64,000 nt of DNA from Epilinea sp044228875 (GCA_044228875.1 JBGAUA010000001.1:24749-88748); one strand, 5' to 3'; positions 45,501-54,385 are shown, counted from the stretch's first letter. The notes: generated by a model not told the origin, from the sequence alone. A program made the numbers and translations.

Positions 45501-45963
45501 GGAGCCGGTGCCCTATCCGCTGGAGTCTCTGGGCGGGCCCATCGTGCTCCTGATCAACGAGCAGACGGGTTCTGACGGCGACATGTTCAGCCATGCCTTC
45601 AAGCTGATGCGCCTGGGCCTGGTCATCGGCACCCGCACCTGGGGCGGGGTCATCGGCATCCGCCCGCGCGAGAGTTTCGTCGACGGGGGCATCGCCACGC
45701 AGCCAGAGTTCTCCCTGTGGTTCAAGGACGTGGGCTTCGGCGTGGAGAACCAGGGTACCACGCCCGACCTGGAGGTGGAGATACGCCCTCAGGATCACGC
45801 CGCCGGGGCGGACCCGCAGCTGGACGGCGCCCTCGAAGAGATCCAGCGCCTGCTGCGCGAAGCGCCGCCGGAGAAGCCCAGCTTCGGGGCGCGACCGCGT
45901 CTGCCGCTGCCGGGGGTGCCGGGGATCCCGGAGGTACCGGTCGAGAAGCCCGCCGGAGCTTGA
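42532..45963 (+). CDS. tri: Tricorn protease homologue
   Basis: A 1143-residue tricorn peptidase, which in Thermoplasma trims proteasome-derived peptides. An N-terminal propeller (TANPGRTLWPSLSPDGERL, GATWTPDGRHIVF and later blades) is followed by a second propeller. An unusually acidic insert comes at about 540-600. A PDZ domain and C-terminal peptidase domains complete the chain. The catalytic set is His in GTSHAYELGG (near 787), Ser in NEQTGSDGDMFSHAFKL (near 1012) and Glu in GVENQGTTPDL (near 1069). AGGAGG precedes the ATG. It is likely cytoplasmic. The proteasome and tricorn-interacting factors are not in the window. Confidence 0.92.
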   Translation: MSESGYYRHPSIHRDNIVFVCEDDLWTVSATGGIARRLTANPGRTLWPSLSPDGERLAYVGYDEGTPEVFCMPATGGEARRLTFSGTSNQGATWTPDGRHIVFATNAGQPFAGRYELRAISPEGGEPERLPVGPALTIAFDPRTGERAGAVIGRNTSDIARWKRYRGGQTGDLWIDPAGQGEWRRLIRLPGNLANPLWLGERIYFVSDHDGVGNLYSCALDGSDLRPHTAHADYYVRHPSTDGRRIVYHAGADLYLYDPQAGRAERVEIALKSPRVQRKRRFVRAERYLQSYDLHPLGHFLALVSRGKAFTCGNWEGAVSQHGEPDGVRYRLATWMADGERLVMVSDAAGEEALEIHPVEALSTQQGVRRLEGLDIGRPDELLPAPAGSLDGIERVVLTNHRQELVLVDLAAGTARVLDHSRHDRIKGVAWAPDGRWLAYGFADTAQTSILKLCRLADGATFAATRTVLHDMQPSFDPGGRYLYFLSLRDFAPVYDSLTFDLGFPFGMRPHLITLQSDLPSPFTPVPKPLGELLLEEGMEDEETAIEPEGAEAESADPDADREGVTADAADAPDPSGAAETRPGTGATGGAPEPLRIDLEGIEDRVLAFPVPEGQYGAVIGIEGKVLYTTYPLESPLDSDLESAAEGLAVGGGALEVFDLETLEERNLVEAGVSDFQVSADGKTLVYRSGLSLRVIKAGDKSPRDGLPGRKSGWVNLSRLRVSVEPHAEWSQMLREAWRLQRDHFWTPDMGGVDWQEVYRRYLPLIARVATRAEFSDLMWELQGELGTSHAYELGGDYRPEPLYAQGFLGADLRYQPDTDSYVVERLVRGDLWDEETGSPMARVGVGVVPGDRLLAIDGQRLGRGRSPEQALVNRAGAEVALRFAPREGETAPYLCTVRCLEAETPARYRDWVEANRRRVHETTDGRVGYVHIPDMGASGYAEFHRGFLAELHRDGLVVDVRHNSGGHVSQLILEKLARRRLGYDVQRWGEPVPYPLESLGGPIVLLINEQTGSDGDMFSHAFKLMRLGLVIGTRTWGGVIGIRPRESFVDGGIATQPEFSLWFKDVGFGVENQGTTPDLEVEIRPQDHAAGADPQLDGALEEIQRLLREAPPEKPSFGARPRLPLPGVPGIPEVPVEKPAGA

Positions 45964-46069
45964 CGGAGGCAGTCGATGCCACGAGGGGCGCTCGACCGTC
46001 GAACCTCGCCGCCAGGCATCGTGCTGGTCACTGTCAAGCAGCAGTACGACCGCCGAACGGCCATCATAA

Positions 46070-46106
46070 GGCGCCATTGGCGCGACGTTGTCGCCAACTA
46101 GGCGCC
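46070..46106. terminator. Nested inverted repeat after tricorn gene
   Basis: GGCGCC, then TTGGCG, a nine-base loop, CGCCAA and GGCGCC form a bulged 12-pair hairpin about 107 bases after the stop codon. No T-run. Confidence 0.35.
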
Positions 46107-46173
46107 TACCCTCTCCACAAACCCGCCGGCCGCCTCTAAGCTGGGAACATCGATTCCCGACCGGAGGCCAGCC

Positions 46174-49065
46174 ATGCACAGCCCGCGTTCCCGCGTCCTC
46201 GCCGTAGGCTTCATCCTCGCCGTGGCCCTTTTCGGCCCCGGCCTGGAGGTTCTCGCCCTGCACGTCCCCTTGAGGTCGGCACAGGGGCCGACGGTCCTCA
46301 TCAACGAGGTGCAGTACGACCCGCCAGGCGGACCGGCCGAAGCCGGCCACGAATGGGTAGAGCTCTACAACGCGGGCAGCGTGGCCGTGGTGCTGGCGGG
46401 CTGGCAGCTGGCCGACAACAAGGGCGCCGAGGACCTCGGCGCCGCCGGTCGGCTGGAGCCCGGAGCATTCCTGATCGTTGCCGGCGGCGACGGCTTCGCC
46501 GCGGACCATCCCGGCTTCGAGGGCCGGGTCCTGGTGCTGGGCGGCGCGATCGGGAACGGCCTGGGCAACAGCGGGGATCGATTGCGCTTGCAGGACGGCG
46601 GTGGACAGTTGCGGGATGCCATGAGCTACGGTGACGACGCCATGGCCTTGGATCCCCCGGCACCCGACGTCGTCGGCGGGCACAGCCTGGAGCGTGCCCC
46701 CGCGGGGGCTGATACCGACCGGTCCACCGACTGGGTGGACCAGGCCCAACCCTCCCCTGGGCAGGAAGGCGGAACCGGGCAAGCCACCGCGATGCCCAGC
46801 CCCGACCCCCTGCCCAGCCTCCCGCCCGGCGTGGCCATCAGGCTCAACGAGTTCCTGGCGGCACCCAAGGCGGTGGACTGGGACGGGGATGGGAAGGTCG
46901 GCCAGGACGACGAGTGGATCGAGCTGTTCAACCCCGGCGATCAGCCAGCTTACCTTCGTGGGTGGCAGCTGGATGACGCGCCGGGCGGCGGCTCGGCCCC
47001 CTTCGTCTTCCCGGACGGCTCGGTCATCGGCCCCCGCGGACACCTCCTCATCTTTCAAGGACAGAGCGGCGTGGCGCTCAACAACGACGCCGATGCCGTA
47101 CGGCTCCTGAACCCGGACGGCCGGGAACTCGACCGCGAGGACTACCAGAAAGCCCGATCGGACCAGAGCCTGGCCCGCTGGCCGGACGGCGAGGGCGCCT
47201 GGACCGACGCTCTGGCCCCCTCGCCCGGCTCAGCCAACGGAGCGGGCGGCGTGACCCCGCCCGCTCCGACCGCAGTGGGCGCCACGCCGCCGGCGACGGT
47301 GGCGCCCCCCTCGCCAACGTCGGACGACCCCCCGGGGGCGGTTGACCCCACCGCCGGACCGACCCTGACGGCTGCTGCCACCATGAATGCTTGGCCGCCG
47401 ACCGTCGGCACCGCGTCGCCCACCCCGGCCGGTCTGTTGCTGCCCCTGCTGATCAGCGAAGTCCTGTTCGACCCCGCCATCAGCGGCAACGACATGACCG
47501 AGGAATGGGCGGAACTGCACAACCCCGGCACCGTTGCCGTCAGCCTGGCCGGGTGGCAGATCGGCGACCGCGAAGAGGAAGATCCATTGCCCGCCGTCCA
47601 CATCGCCCCGGGGGGCTTCCTGGTCATCGCCGCGGCCGCGAGCGAGGCCCAACGGCTGGCCGCCCGTGGCATCTCTGTCGTGGCCTTGGCCGATGGCAGC
47701 CTGGGGGGCGGCCTGGGCAATGGCGGAGATCTGCTGCGCCTGCGAGACCCCACCGGGAACGAAGGCGACGCCGTGAGCTACGGTGACAACCTGGATGCCT
47801 TCGATCCGGCGGTCCCATTGGGGCCGCCGGGCGCATCCATCGAGCGCGTGCCCGCCGGCACGGACAGCGATTCGGCCGAGGACTGGTGGATCCAGGATCT
47901 GCCCTCGCCCGGGGCGGCCGGGTCCGTCGCCCAGGGGCCGCCGCTCCTCCTGCTTTCGGAGGTCCTGCCGGCGCCGCTGGCGATGGATTGGAACGGCAAC
48001 GGTCAGGCCGACCACGAGGACGAGTGGATCGAGATCTACAACCCCGGCGACCGGCCCGTGGGCCTCTCCGGCTGGAGCGTGGAGGATCGTCCGGCGGCCG
48101 GCTGGTCGTACCGCTTCGACGCTGAGGCCCGCATCGGGGCCGGCGCCTACCTGCTGTTGCCGCGCGCCCGATCGGGCATCGCCCTGCAGCGCGACGCGGA
48201 TACCGTGCGCCTCATCCGCCCCGATGGGATGGAGGCGGACCGCGCCGCCTGGGAGTCGAACCCGGGCTTCGATCGCTCGGTCTGCCGACCGTCGGTCGCT
48301 CCGGCCGAGCCCTGGCGCTTGCCCTGCGATCCCAGCCCGGGCGGACCCAACCGCCTGGCGGACCGGTCGGAGACCGACGACGACCTCCCCTCCGCCCGCC
48401 CAACCGCGACGGGCAGCACCGACGGCGCGGCCGCGGCCTGGCCCCTCGTGCCACTCGCCGAACTGCGAACGCTGTCAGACAGCACCCGCGTCACCGCGGA
48501 GGGACGGGTGACCGCACCGCCGGGTGTCTTCGACGCCCGCGCCTTCTACCTGGGCGATGACGAGGCCGGCATCCGCGTCTACCTCAGCGCCCGGGACGAC
48601 CGCCTGCCAGGACTGGCGGAAGGCGACGTGGTTCGCCTGCGCGGCCGCCTGGGCGAGCACGACGGCGAACGCGAACTCCGCCTGGCCCGCGCGGCGGACT
48701 TGCGCCGCCTGGGCGAGGGGCGTCCGGTGAGCCCAGTGGACCTGGCCACGGGAAGCCTGGGAGAACCCGTGGAAGGCCGCCTGCTGCGCCTGGCCGGCTG
48801 GGCTGCCCGACCCGGCCGCTACGGCTTCGCCCTGGACGACGGCTCGGGAGAAGCCTCGATCTACCTGGATCCCACCGCCGGCATCCAGCTGCCGGACGCG
48901 CTCAAGGCGGCGCCGCTTACGGTGGTCGGCATTGTCGGACAACGGGCCGGTGGCGCCGCCATGGGCAGCGGCCACCGCCTGATGCCACGCTATCCGCGGG
49001 ATATCGCGGCGGCGGCGGCGCGGCTTCAAGACTGGCCGGGTTTACCGGGGACGGGGCGGCGATGA
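46174..49065 (+). CDS. Secreted protein with four lamin-tail domains and a C-terminal OB-like domain
   Basis: A 963-residue exported protein; signal VLAVGFILAVALFGPGLEV. Four lamin-tail domains occur as an A-B-A-B series: A at ~45-175 and ~425-585 (GNGLGNSGDRLRL and GGGLGNGGDLLRL, SYGD, SLERAPAG/SIERVPAG), and B at ~220-345 and ~595-720. Both B copies contain an EF-hand-like loop. A Pro/Thr-rich linker (about 350-420) precedes LLLPLLISEV. Residues ~765-940 look like OB folds (TVVGIVGQRAG, VVRLRGRLGEHDGERELRLA). Related lamin-tail proteins are secreted nucleases or adhesins, but no nuclease domain is seen. Confidence 0.82.
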   Translation: MHSPRSRVLAVGFILAVALFGPGLEVLALHVPLRSAQGPTVLINEVQYDPPGGPAEAGHEWVELYNAGSVAVVLAGWQLADNKGAEDLGAAGRLEPGAFLIVAGGDGFAADHPGFEGRVLVLGGAIGNGLGNSGDRLRLQDGGGQLRDAMSYGDDAMALDPPAPDVVGGHSLERAPAGADTDRSTDWVDQAQPSPGQEGGTGQATAMPSPDPLPSLPPGVAIRLNEFLAAPKAVDWDGDGKVGQDDEWIELFNPGDQPAYLRGWQLDDAPGGGSAPFVFPDGSVIGPRGHLLIFQGQSGVALNNDADAVRLLNPDGRELDREDYQKARSDQSLARWPDGEGAWTDALAPSPGSANGAGGVTPPAPTAVGATPPATVAPPSPTSDDPPGAVDPTAGPTLTAAATMNAWPPTVGTASPTPAGLLLPLLISEVLFDPAISGNDMTEEWAELHNPGTVAVSLAGWQIGDREEEDPLPAVHIAPGGFLVIAAAASEAQRLAARGISVVALADGSLGGGLGNGGDLLRLRDPTGNEGDAVSYGDNLDAFDPAVPLGPPGASIERVPAGTDSDSAEDWWIQDLPSPGAAGSVAQGPPLLLLSEVLPAPLAMDWNGNGQADHEDEWIEIYNPGDRPVGLSGWSVEDRPAAGWSYRFDAEARIGAGAYLLLPRARSGIALQRDADTVRLIRPDGMEADRAAWESNPGFDRSVCRPSVAPAEPWRLPCDPSPGGPNRLADRSETDDDLPSARPTATGSTDGAAAAWPLVPLAELRTLSDSTRVTAEGRVTAPPGVFDARAFYLGDDEAGIRVYLSARDDRLPGLAEGDVVRLRGRLGEHDGERELRLARAADLRRLGEGRPVSPVDLATGSLGEPVEGRLLRLAGWAARPGRYGFALDDGSGEASIYLDPTAGIQLPDALKAAPLTVVGIVGQRAGGAAMGSGHRLMPRYPRDIAAAAARLQDWPGLPGTGRR
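46876..46911 (+). other. EF-hand-like loop in lamin-tail domain 2
   Basis: Encodes DWDGDGKVGQDD, which fits the 12-residue Ca2+ loop D-x-D-x-D-G-x-V-x-x-x-D. Confidence 0.6.
47986..48021 (+). other. EF-hand-like loop in lamin-tail domain 4
   Basis: Encodes DWNGNGQADHED, which fits D-x-N-x-N-G-x-A-x-x-x-D at the same place in the second B-type module. Confidence 0.55.
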
Positions 49066-49196
49066 CGCGATGGTCGGCGGGCCACACGTCCCCCGGTTCT
49101 GGACGCCGTCCCAACGGTCACCGACTTCCGCCCCTTCCATCACCGGACATCGGCTTCTGGTCAGCTTGACCACCCGCCGCCGCATCCGGACAATGG

Positions 49197-50417
49197 ATGG
49201 CCATGAACCAGAGCGCGCCGGCTTCCATGGATGGGGACTGGGATCTCGCCGCCCTGCGACGACGGGTCCGCTCCGGCAGGCACGTCATCCTGTCCTGGGG
49301 CCTGTTCGCCGGGCTCGCGGCCTCTCTGCTCATCCTTGCCGATGGCCGCCGCTACCGCGCCGAGGCCATACTGGCCGTGGCCCGACCAGACGCCGTGCTC
49401 CAGTTCGACCCGCGCTTTGCCCCGGCGGCGAGCAACCCCAGCTTCCCGTTCCAGGTCAACAGCCTGCGCGTCTACAGCGAGCTGCTGGAGTCGGAAGGCA
49501 TGGCCCGTCTGGTCGGCAATGCCCTGGCAGAGGCCGGCTACGCGGAAAGCATGGACAGCCGGGACCTGCTGTCCGCCGTCCACGTCGAGGCCCTGGCGGA
49601 CGGGGCCCTGCTGCGCATCGAAGCGGCCGGCAGGACGCCGGCGTCGGCGGCACTGCTTGCCGGCACCTGGGCCGAGGTCTTCAGCGCTCACATGGCCTTG
49701 CTGTACGGCAAAGTCGCCGCTGACGGTGTCCGCACCGCCCGCGATGCGGCGGCAGCCGACCTGAAGCAGGCCGAGGCCGACCTGGCCGAGGGCTACCGCC
49801 GGGAACGCCTCGCCTCGCGGCAGGCGACCTACCAGGCGTTGAAGAACGCCCAGGCCCGGAGACTGGAAGCCCACGCGCGGCTGGAGGCGGCCAAAGGCGA
49901 CCTGGCGGCGCTGCTCGCCGCGCCAGGCGCCGGAGCCGCTGCCCGCACGGCGAGCCAGCAGCTTGCCCTGGCGGCCTTGACCGCCGGCACCGCGCCCAGC
50001 CAGACCATGTCCCTCCAGTTGGCGCTGCCTCCGGTCGGCGAAGCCGCCAGGACCGATCTGGAAGCGTTGGCCGCGCAGGTGGATGGCCGACTCGCGGCTA
50101 TGAAACCTGAAGGGTCGGCGGAGGCACGGCGATTGGACGAGGCCTACCATGACGTCGCCTCAGCCGAGTCCGCCGTGACCGCGCTGCGCCGCAACCGAAA
50201 CCTGGCGGAGGAGCGCTACTTGACCCTGGCCCGCAAAGCGGATGAACAGGCGGTGGCCGAGACCACCCAGGCTCCGGAGTTGCGCCTCGCCGGCCCTCCG
50301 GCGACCGATGACCGCCTGCCGTGGTGGCGCTACGCGCAGCGCCTGGCGGCGGCCGTGGGCCTCGGCCTCCTCTTGGGTCTGGTCTGGGTGCTGGCCGTTC
50401 GCCAGAGCGCCGCCTAA
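49197..50417 (+). CDS. Wzz-like chain length determinant / polysaccharide co-polymerase
   Basis: A 406-residue protein with one N-terminal (ILSWGLFAGLAASLLILAD) and one C-terminal helix (LAAAVGLGLLLGLVWVLAV), enclosing a coiled-coil periplasmic domain (ADLKQAEADLAEGYRRERL, ARLEAAKGDL, residues ~175-330). RYRAEAILAVARPD is the typical Wzz strand. There is no cytoplasmic tyrosine-kinase domain, and no kinase gene next to it. It is the first gene of an EPS operon. ATG at 49203 is an alternative start. Confidence 0.82.
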   Translation: MAMNQSAPASMDGDWDLAALRRRVRSGRHVILSWGLFAGLAASLLILADGRRYRAEAILAVARPDAVLQFDPRFAPAASNPSFPFQVNSLRVYSELLESEGMARLVGNALAEAGYAESMDSRDLLSAVHVEALADGALLRIEAAGRTPASAALLAGTWAEVFSAHMALLYGKVAADGVRTARDAAAADLKQAEADLAEGYRRERLASRQATYQALKNAQARRLEAHARLEAAKGDLAALLAAPGAGAAARTASQQLALAALTAGTAPSQTMSLQLALPPVGEAARTDLEALAAQVDGRLAAMKPEGSAEARRLDEAYHDVASAESAVTALRRNRNLAEERYLTLARKADEQAVAETTQAPELRLAGPPATDDRLPWWRYAQRLAAAVGLGLLLGLVWVLAVRQSAA

Positions 50418-50422
50418 GCCCC

Positions 50423-51973
50423 TTGGCGCCACGCGCATCGGCCCTCGGCTTGCGGCGGATCTCCCCGCCAGGTCTGGCGCTGGCCGGCGTCGGAGGCGTG
50501 CTTGCCGCGCTGCTTGCTGAGCGCTGGCCCCTGGCGCCGCTCTGGCTCGGCGTGGGGCTGCTGCTGTTGGCGGGCATCGTGTTCGCCGGCCGCGTCCTCG
50601 GTCTTGCTCTGGCAATGCTGCTGGCCCTGGTTCTGCTGCAGGATCCCTTGGTCGCCGCCGGGATGGCCCCGCTGCAGATGGCGGACGAGACCTTGGTGAT
50701 CCTGGCCGCCGCGGGCCTCACCTGGCGGGCCCTCGGCCATGGCCATCTGGCGCGGACTCCGCTGGACGTACCCACGGTGGTCTTCCTGCTGCTGGCCCTC
50801 CTGTCGGCCACCGTGCGCCAGGTACCGCCATGGATCGCGGCCCTGGGCATGCTGTCCGTGGCCAAAGGTCTGGCGGCATTCCACCTGGCGGCGCGTCTGC
50901 CGGACGCCGGTCGGGCGGCCCGTCGCGGCCTGCCCTGGCTGCTGGGCCTGGCGACGGCCACCGCGGCGGTGGCACTGGCTCAGCGACTCGGTGGTCCGAC
51001 AATCTACCGGCTGATGGGCCGCCTGGACTATTACCAGCAATGGCAGGGCACCAAGGTGCCGTCGATCTTCTTCAATCACAACAGCCTGGGCCATGTGATG
51101 GTCCTGGCCGGGCTTCCCATCCTGGCCCTGTCCCTGACCTGTACGGGTCGCGGCGCGCGAGCGGCCCGTGCGGCCGCCCTCGTCTGCCTGGGCGGCCTGG
51201 TGGTTTCCGCCTCTCGCGAGAGCTGGCTGGCAGCCATGGCCGGCCTTCTGACCCTGGCGACCCTGGCGACCCTCGCACGTTCGCGCCGCCATCTGCTCCT
51301 CTCCCTGGGCATCTGCCTGGCGCTGGCGGTCGGCGGATTGGGGGTCTATGCCGGCTCCGCGCTCCTGCGCGCGGAGATCGCCCGGCGCACGGCCGGGGTC
51401 TGGGAGGGCTGGCGCCTGTACCACATGGGCTACAGCGGCTGGGCCTACCGCGGCGAATACCGGGTCTACAACATCCTCAAGAGCTGGGAGATCTTCCTGG
51501 ACCAGCCGCTGCTCGGCACCGGCCCAGGCCGCTTCGGCGGCGCGACGGCGGTACGCTACCCCAGCCCGGTCTACGCGGCCTACGATTTTCTTCCGCTCAA
51601 CGGCACATACATCCCTCTGGACGTCTTCTGGTCCCGCCTCCTGACCGAATTCGGCTTGCTGGGCGCAGCCGCCTACCTGGCCTGCCTGGCCGCCTACGGC
51701 CACATCGCCTGGCGTCTCGCCCGCGCCCCGAACCCGAGAACCCGCGCGATGGGCCTGGCCGCGGCGATGGCGCTGAGCGCGATGCTGATCCTCGGCCTGT
51801 TCTCCCCGGCCCTGGAAGATCCCCTATCCTCGATGCCATTCTGGTCCCTTGGGGGCCTGGCCTGGGCGCTGGGCCGCCAGGGGCGAGGCGGCGAAAGGCA
51901 GCCCGTCGAGGGGGAGATTCCGACCACTGGCGGAGGAGGCCAGGCGCCAAACGGACACGGTTTCGCCCTGTGA
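50423..51973 (+). CDS. O-antigen ligase / Wzy-type polymerase
   Basis: About 516 residues with 11 or 12 predicted helices. The large loop has IFFNHNSLGHVMVLAGLPIL, SASRESWLAAMAGLL and SWEIFLDQPLLGTGPGRFG, which are the RGEW-like and H-x-x-W/G-x-G-P-G-x-F motifs of the Wzy_C/WaaL superfamily. The likely start is TTG at 50423, six bases after the Wzz stop; the frame is open earlier, but that would overlap wzz by 100 bases. Stop overlaps the next GTG (GTGA). Confidence 0.82.
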   Translation: MAPRASALGLRRISPPGLALAGVGGVLAALLAERWPLAPLWLGVGLLLLAGIVFAGRVLGLALAMLLALVLLQDPLVAAGMAPLQMADETLVILAAAGLTWRALGHGHLARTPLDVPTVVFLLLALLSATVRQVPPWIAALGMLSVAKGLAAFHLAARLPDAGRAARRGLPWLLGLATATAAVALAQRLGGPTIYRLMGRLDYYQQWQGTKVPSIFFNHNSLGHVMVLAGLPILALSLTCTGRGARAARAAALVCLGGLVVSASRESWLAAMAGLLTLATLATLARSRRHLLLSLGICLALAVGGLGVYAGSALLRAEIARRTAGVWEGWRLYHMGYSGWAYRGEYRVYNILKSWEIFLDQPLLGTGPGRFGGATAVRYPSPVYAAYDFLPLNGTYIPLDVFWSRLLTEFGLLGAAAYLACLAAYGHIAWRLARAPNPRTRAMGLAAAMALSAMLILGLFSPALEDPLSSMPFWSLGGLAWALGRQGRGGERQPVEGEIPTTGGGGQAPNGHGFAL

Positions 51974-53067
51974 TCGCTTCGGTCGGTTCCGCCCCCACCC
52001 TCGACCACGCTTCCACCGGCCCGGTCCTGGTTGTCACCAACATGTGGCCCGACGCGGCGGACCCCGCCTTCGGCAGCTTCGTGTCCCAGCAGGTAACAGC
52101 GCTGCGGGATCTGGGCCTGCCCTTGGCGGTCTGCTTCATCGACGGGCGCGCGGGAAGGCGCAACTACCTCCATGGTATCCGGCGCATCCGGTCCCACCTG
52201 CGGCGCGGCTTCACGACAGAACAAGACCAGAGCGCGGCGCGGCCCTTTCGGCTGGTCCATGCCCATTACGTGCTCAGCGGCCTGGCGGCGTTGATGGCCG
52301 GCGCACGGCGCCCCGACCGCCCCTTGCTGGTAACCCATCACGGCATCGAGATCTTTGAGGGCTGGCAAGCACCCGTAGCCCGCCTGGTGACCCGTCTGGC
52401 CGATCGCTCGCTGGTCATCAGCGCGGCCATGGCCGCGCACCTGGGCCTGGGAGAAGCGTCGGTGCTGCCCTGCGGCATCGACCTGCGGCGGTTCCGCCCC
52501 CAGGATCGGGCTGCTGCTTGCCGCGACCTGGGCCTCGACGCGACGCGACGACGCGTCGCCTGGGTGGGCGCCGACCGGCCTGAGAAGCGGCTCGACCTGG
52601 CGCGCCGGACCGTCCAGCTGGTAGCGGTAGGACGCAGCGACGTGGACCTGCATGTGGTCAGCGGCCTGCCGCCGGAGGCGGTGCCGGCGCACATGGCCGC
52701 CTGCGACGCCCTGCTGGTCACGAGCACCCGCGAAGGCGGCCCGCTGGTGGTAAAGGAAGCCCTGGCCATGCAACTGCCGGTGGTCAGCACGGCGGTGGGC
52801 GATGTGGCGGACCTCTTGGATGGGTTGCCAGGTTGCACCGTGGTCGGTGGGCCGGCAGGTAACCGTCGTGACGCACCGTACGATGGCGACGCGCAAGGTC
52901 TGGCGGCGCGTCTGGCCAGCGCTCTGGTTCGCGCTCTTGACAGTGGCACGGGCCCCGCGGCGCGAGAACGGGTGCTGCCTTTCGGTCATGAGCGCATCGC
53001 GGCGCGGCTCCTTGCAGTCTACGCCGAGTTGCATCGTGCGGCGGGCGGGAAAGCCGGCGCGGCGTGA
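51970..53067 (+). CDS. Family 4 glycosyltransferase
   Basis: A 365-residue GT-B enzyme. The N-terminal half has VLVVTNMWPDAADPAFGSFV, RLVHAHYVLSGLAAL and LLVTHHGIEIFEG. The C-terminal half has SVLPCGIDLRRFRP, VAWVGADRPEKRLDLARR and the E-x7-E-like TSTREGGPLVVKEALAMQLP. GTG start coupled to the upstream gene and stop coupled to the next. Confidence 0.88.
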   Translation: MIASVGSAPTLDHASTGPVLVVTNMWPDAADPAFGSFVSQQVTALRDLGLPLAVCFIDGRAGRRNYLHGIRRIRSHLRRGFTTEQDQSAARPFRLVHAHYVLSGLAALMAGARRPDRPLLVTHHGIEIFEGWQAPVARLVTRLADRSLVISAAMAAHLGLGEASVLPCGIDLRRFRPQDRAAACRDLGLDATRRRVAWVGADRPEKRLDLARRTVQLVAVGRSDVDLHVVSGLPPEAVPAHMAACDALLVTSTREGGPLVVKEALAMQLPVVSTAVGDVADLLDGLPGCTVVGGPAGNRRDAPYDGDAQGLAARLASALVRALDSGTGPAARERVLPFGHERIAARLLAVYAELHRAAGGKAGAA

Positions 53068-54308
53068 AGAACGGATCGGATGCGGCGAAGGGGCGTCCGC
53101 TCCGGGTGCTCATCCTGCGTCAGGGCCATTTTCCGCAGGATCCCCGCGTGCAGCGGGAGGCCCTGGCCCTGACGGCGGCAGGGCACGAGGTGACGGTGCT
53201 CTGCTTGCGCGGGACGGAACCAACGGGCGCGCGGCAGGCCGCTCGCGACACAGTGGAGGGCGTGCATGTCCATCGCCTGCCCCTAGGCCGCCGGCGCGGC
53301 GGCGCGATGCGTTACCTGCTGGATTACGGCGGTTTCTTCGTCACCGCCTTGCTGGCGACGAGCGTCGGGCAACTCCGACGGCGTTTCGACGTGGTACAGG
53401 TGAACACCCTGCCGGATGCCCTGGTCTGGGCCGCCTGGCCGGCGCGCCTCCTCGGCGCGGGTATCCTCCTGGACCTTCACGAGTTGATGCCCGAACTCTT
53501 CGCCTCGCGCTTCGGCGTGAGCATGGACCATTGGCTGCCGCGCCTGCTGGGCCGCGTGGAGACGGCGGCCATCCGCTTCGCCGACCGGGCCGTCGCGGTC
53601 AGCGAGCCCTGCCTGTCCCGCTACGTCGACCGGGGTGCGCCCCGAGCGCGCTTTACGATCGTGCTGAACAGCCCCGATCCACGACGATTCCCGGTACGGC
53701 CGCCGATCCCGCCGCCCCCGGGCAGGCGACGGATCGTCAGCCACGGCACCCTTGTGGCGCGCTACGGCTTCGACGTCCTGTTGGAGGCCTTCGCCCGCCT
53801 GGCGCTGGAGCCGGGCGGAGCGGACCTGCGCCTGGAGATCCTGGGAGACGGCGAGCAGCGGCCAGGCCTCATCCGTCGGGCGGCTGAGCTGGGTATGGCG
53901 GATCGGGTGTACCTGCCGGGAGAGCTGCCGCTGGCGGCGGTGGCCGACCGCCTGGCGGGAGCGACGCTCGGCGTGGTAGCCAACCGCAGCGATCCCTTCA
54001 CAGACCTGGTGCTGCCGACCAAGCTGATGGAGTACATCGCCCTGGGCATCCCAGCGGTGGTTTCGGCTACGCCCGCGGTGGTAGGCACCTTCGCCCCCGA
54101 CTGGTTGCGGCTGGTGCCTCCTGGCAACGCGGCACTGCTGGCCGAGGCGCTGGCCGACCTGCTGATGGATGAACCGGGTCGCCTGGCGATGGCCCGACGC
54201 GCACAGGCGGGCTTCCTGCCGCAGCAGGGTTGGCCGGCGATGGCGACGCGCTATGTCGCGGCGGTGGAGGATGCGGCTCGCGCCGGCCGGCGGGCCTGGA
54301 TGCCCTGA
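53064..54308 (+). CDS. Family 4 glycosyltransferase
   Basis: A 414-residue GT4 enzyme with a GTG start (four-base overlap). N-terminal RVLILRQGHFPQDPRVQREA and DVVQVNTLPDALVWAAWPAR, DLHELMPELFASR. C-terminal IVSHGTLVARYGFDVLLEAF, LEILGDGEQRPGLI and LVLPTKLMEYIALGIPAVVS, the nucleotide-sugar site. The HELMPE segment is common in WbnE/ExpE-like transferases. Last gene of the EPS operon, followed by a G+C hairpin. Confidence 0.88.
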   Translation: MKNGSDAAKGRPLRVLILRQGHFPQDPRVQREALALTAAGHEVTVLCLRGTEPTGARQAARDTVEGVHVHRLPLGRRRGGAMRYLLDYGGFFVTALLATSVGQLRRRFDVVQVNTLPDALVWAAWPARLLGAGILLDLHELMPELFASRFGVSMDHWLPRLLGRVETAAIRFADRAVAVSEPCLSRYVDRGAPRARFTIVLNSPDPRRFPVRPPIPPPPGRRRIVSHGTLVARYGFDVLLEAFARLALEPGGADLRLEILGDGEQRPGLIRRAAELGMADRVYLPGELPLAAVADRLAGATLGVVANRSDPFTDLVLPTKLMEYIALGIPAVVSATPAVVGTFAPDWLRLVPPGNAALLAEALADLLMDEPGRLAMARRAQAGFLPQQGWPAMATRYVAAVEDAARAGRRAWMP

Positions 54309-54359
54309 CGGTCGCACGCGGCCGCGCACAAGGCTTCGGCGTCTCCACGCCCATTCTAC

Positions 54360-54385
54360 TCCGGGGGGCTACCGTGCCCCCCGGA
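54360..54385. terminator. EPS operon terminator hairpin
   Basis: TCCGGGGGGC, loop TACCGT and GCCCCCCGGA form a perfect ten-pair stem 51 bases after the last glycosyltransferase stop. No T-run. Confidence 0.6.

Noticed and set aside
42784..47058. Minus-strand open frame of over 1400 codons
   Set aside because: It lies antisense to tricorn and the lamin-tail gene, both with clear domains, and its translation is Gln/His/Arg/Gly-rich with no domain; a by-product of high G+C.
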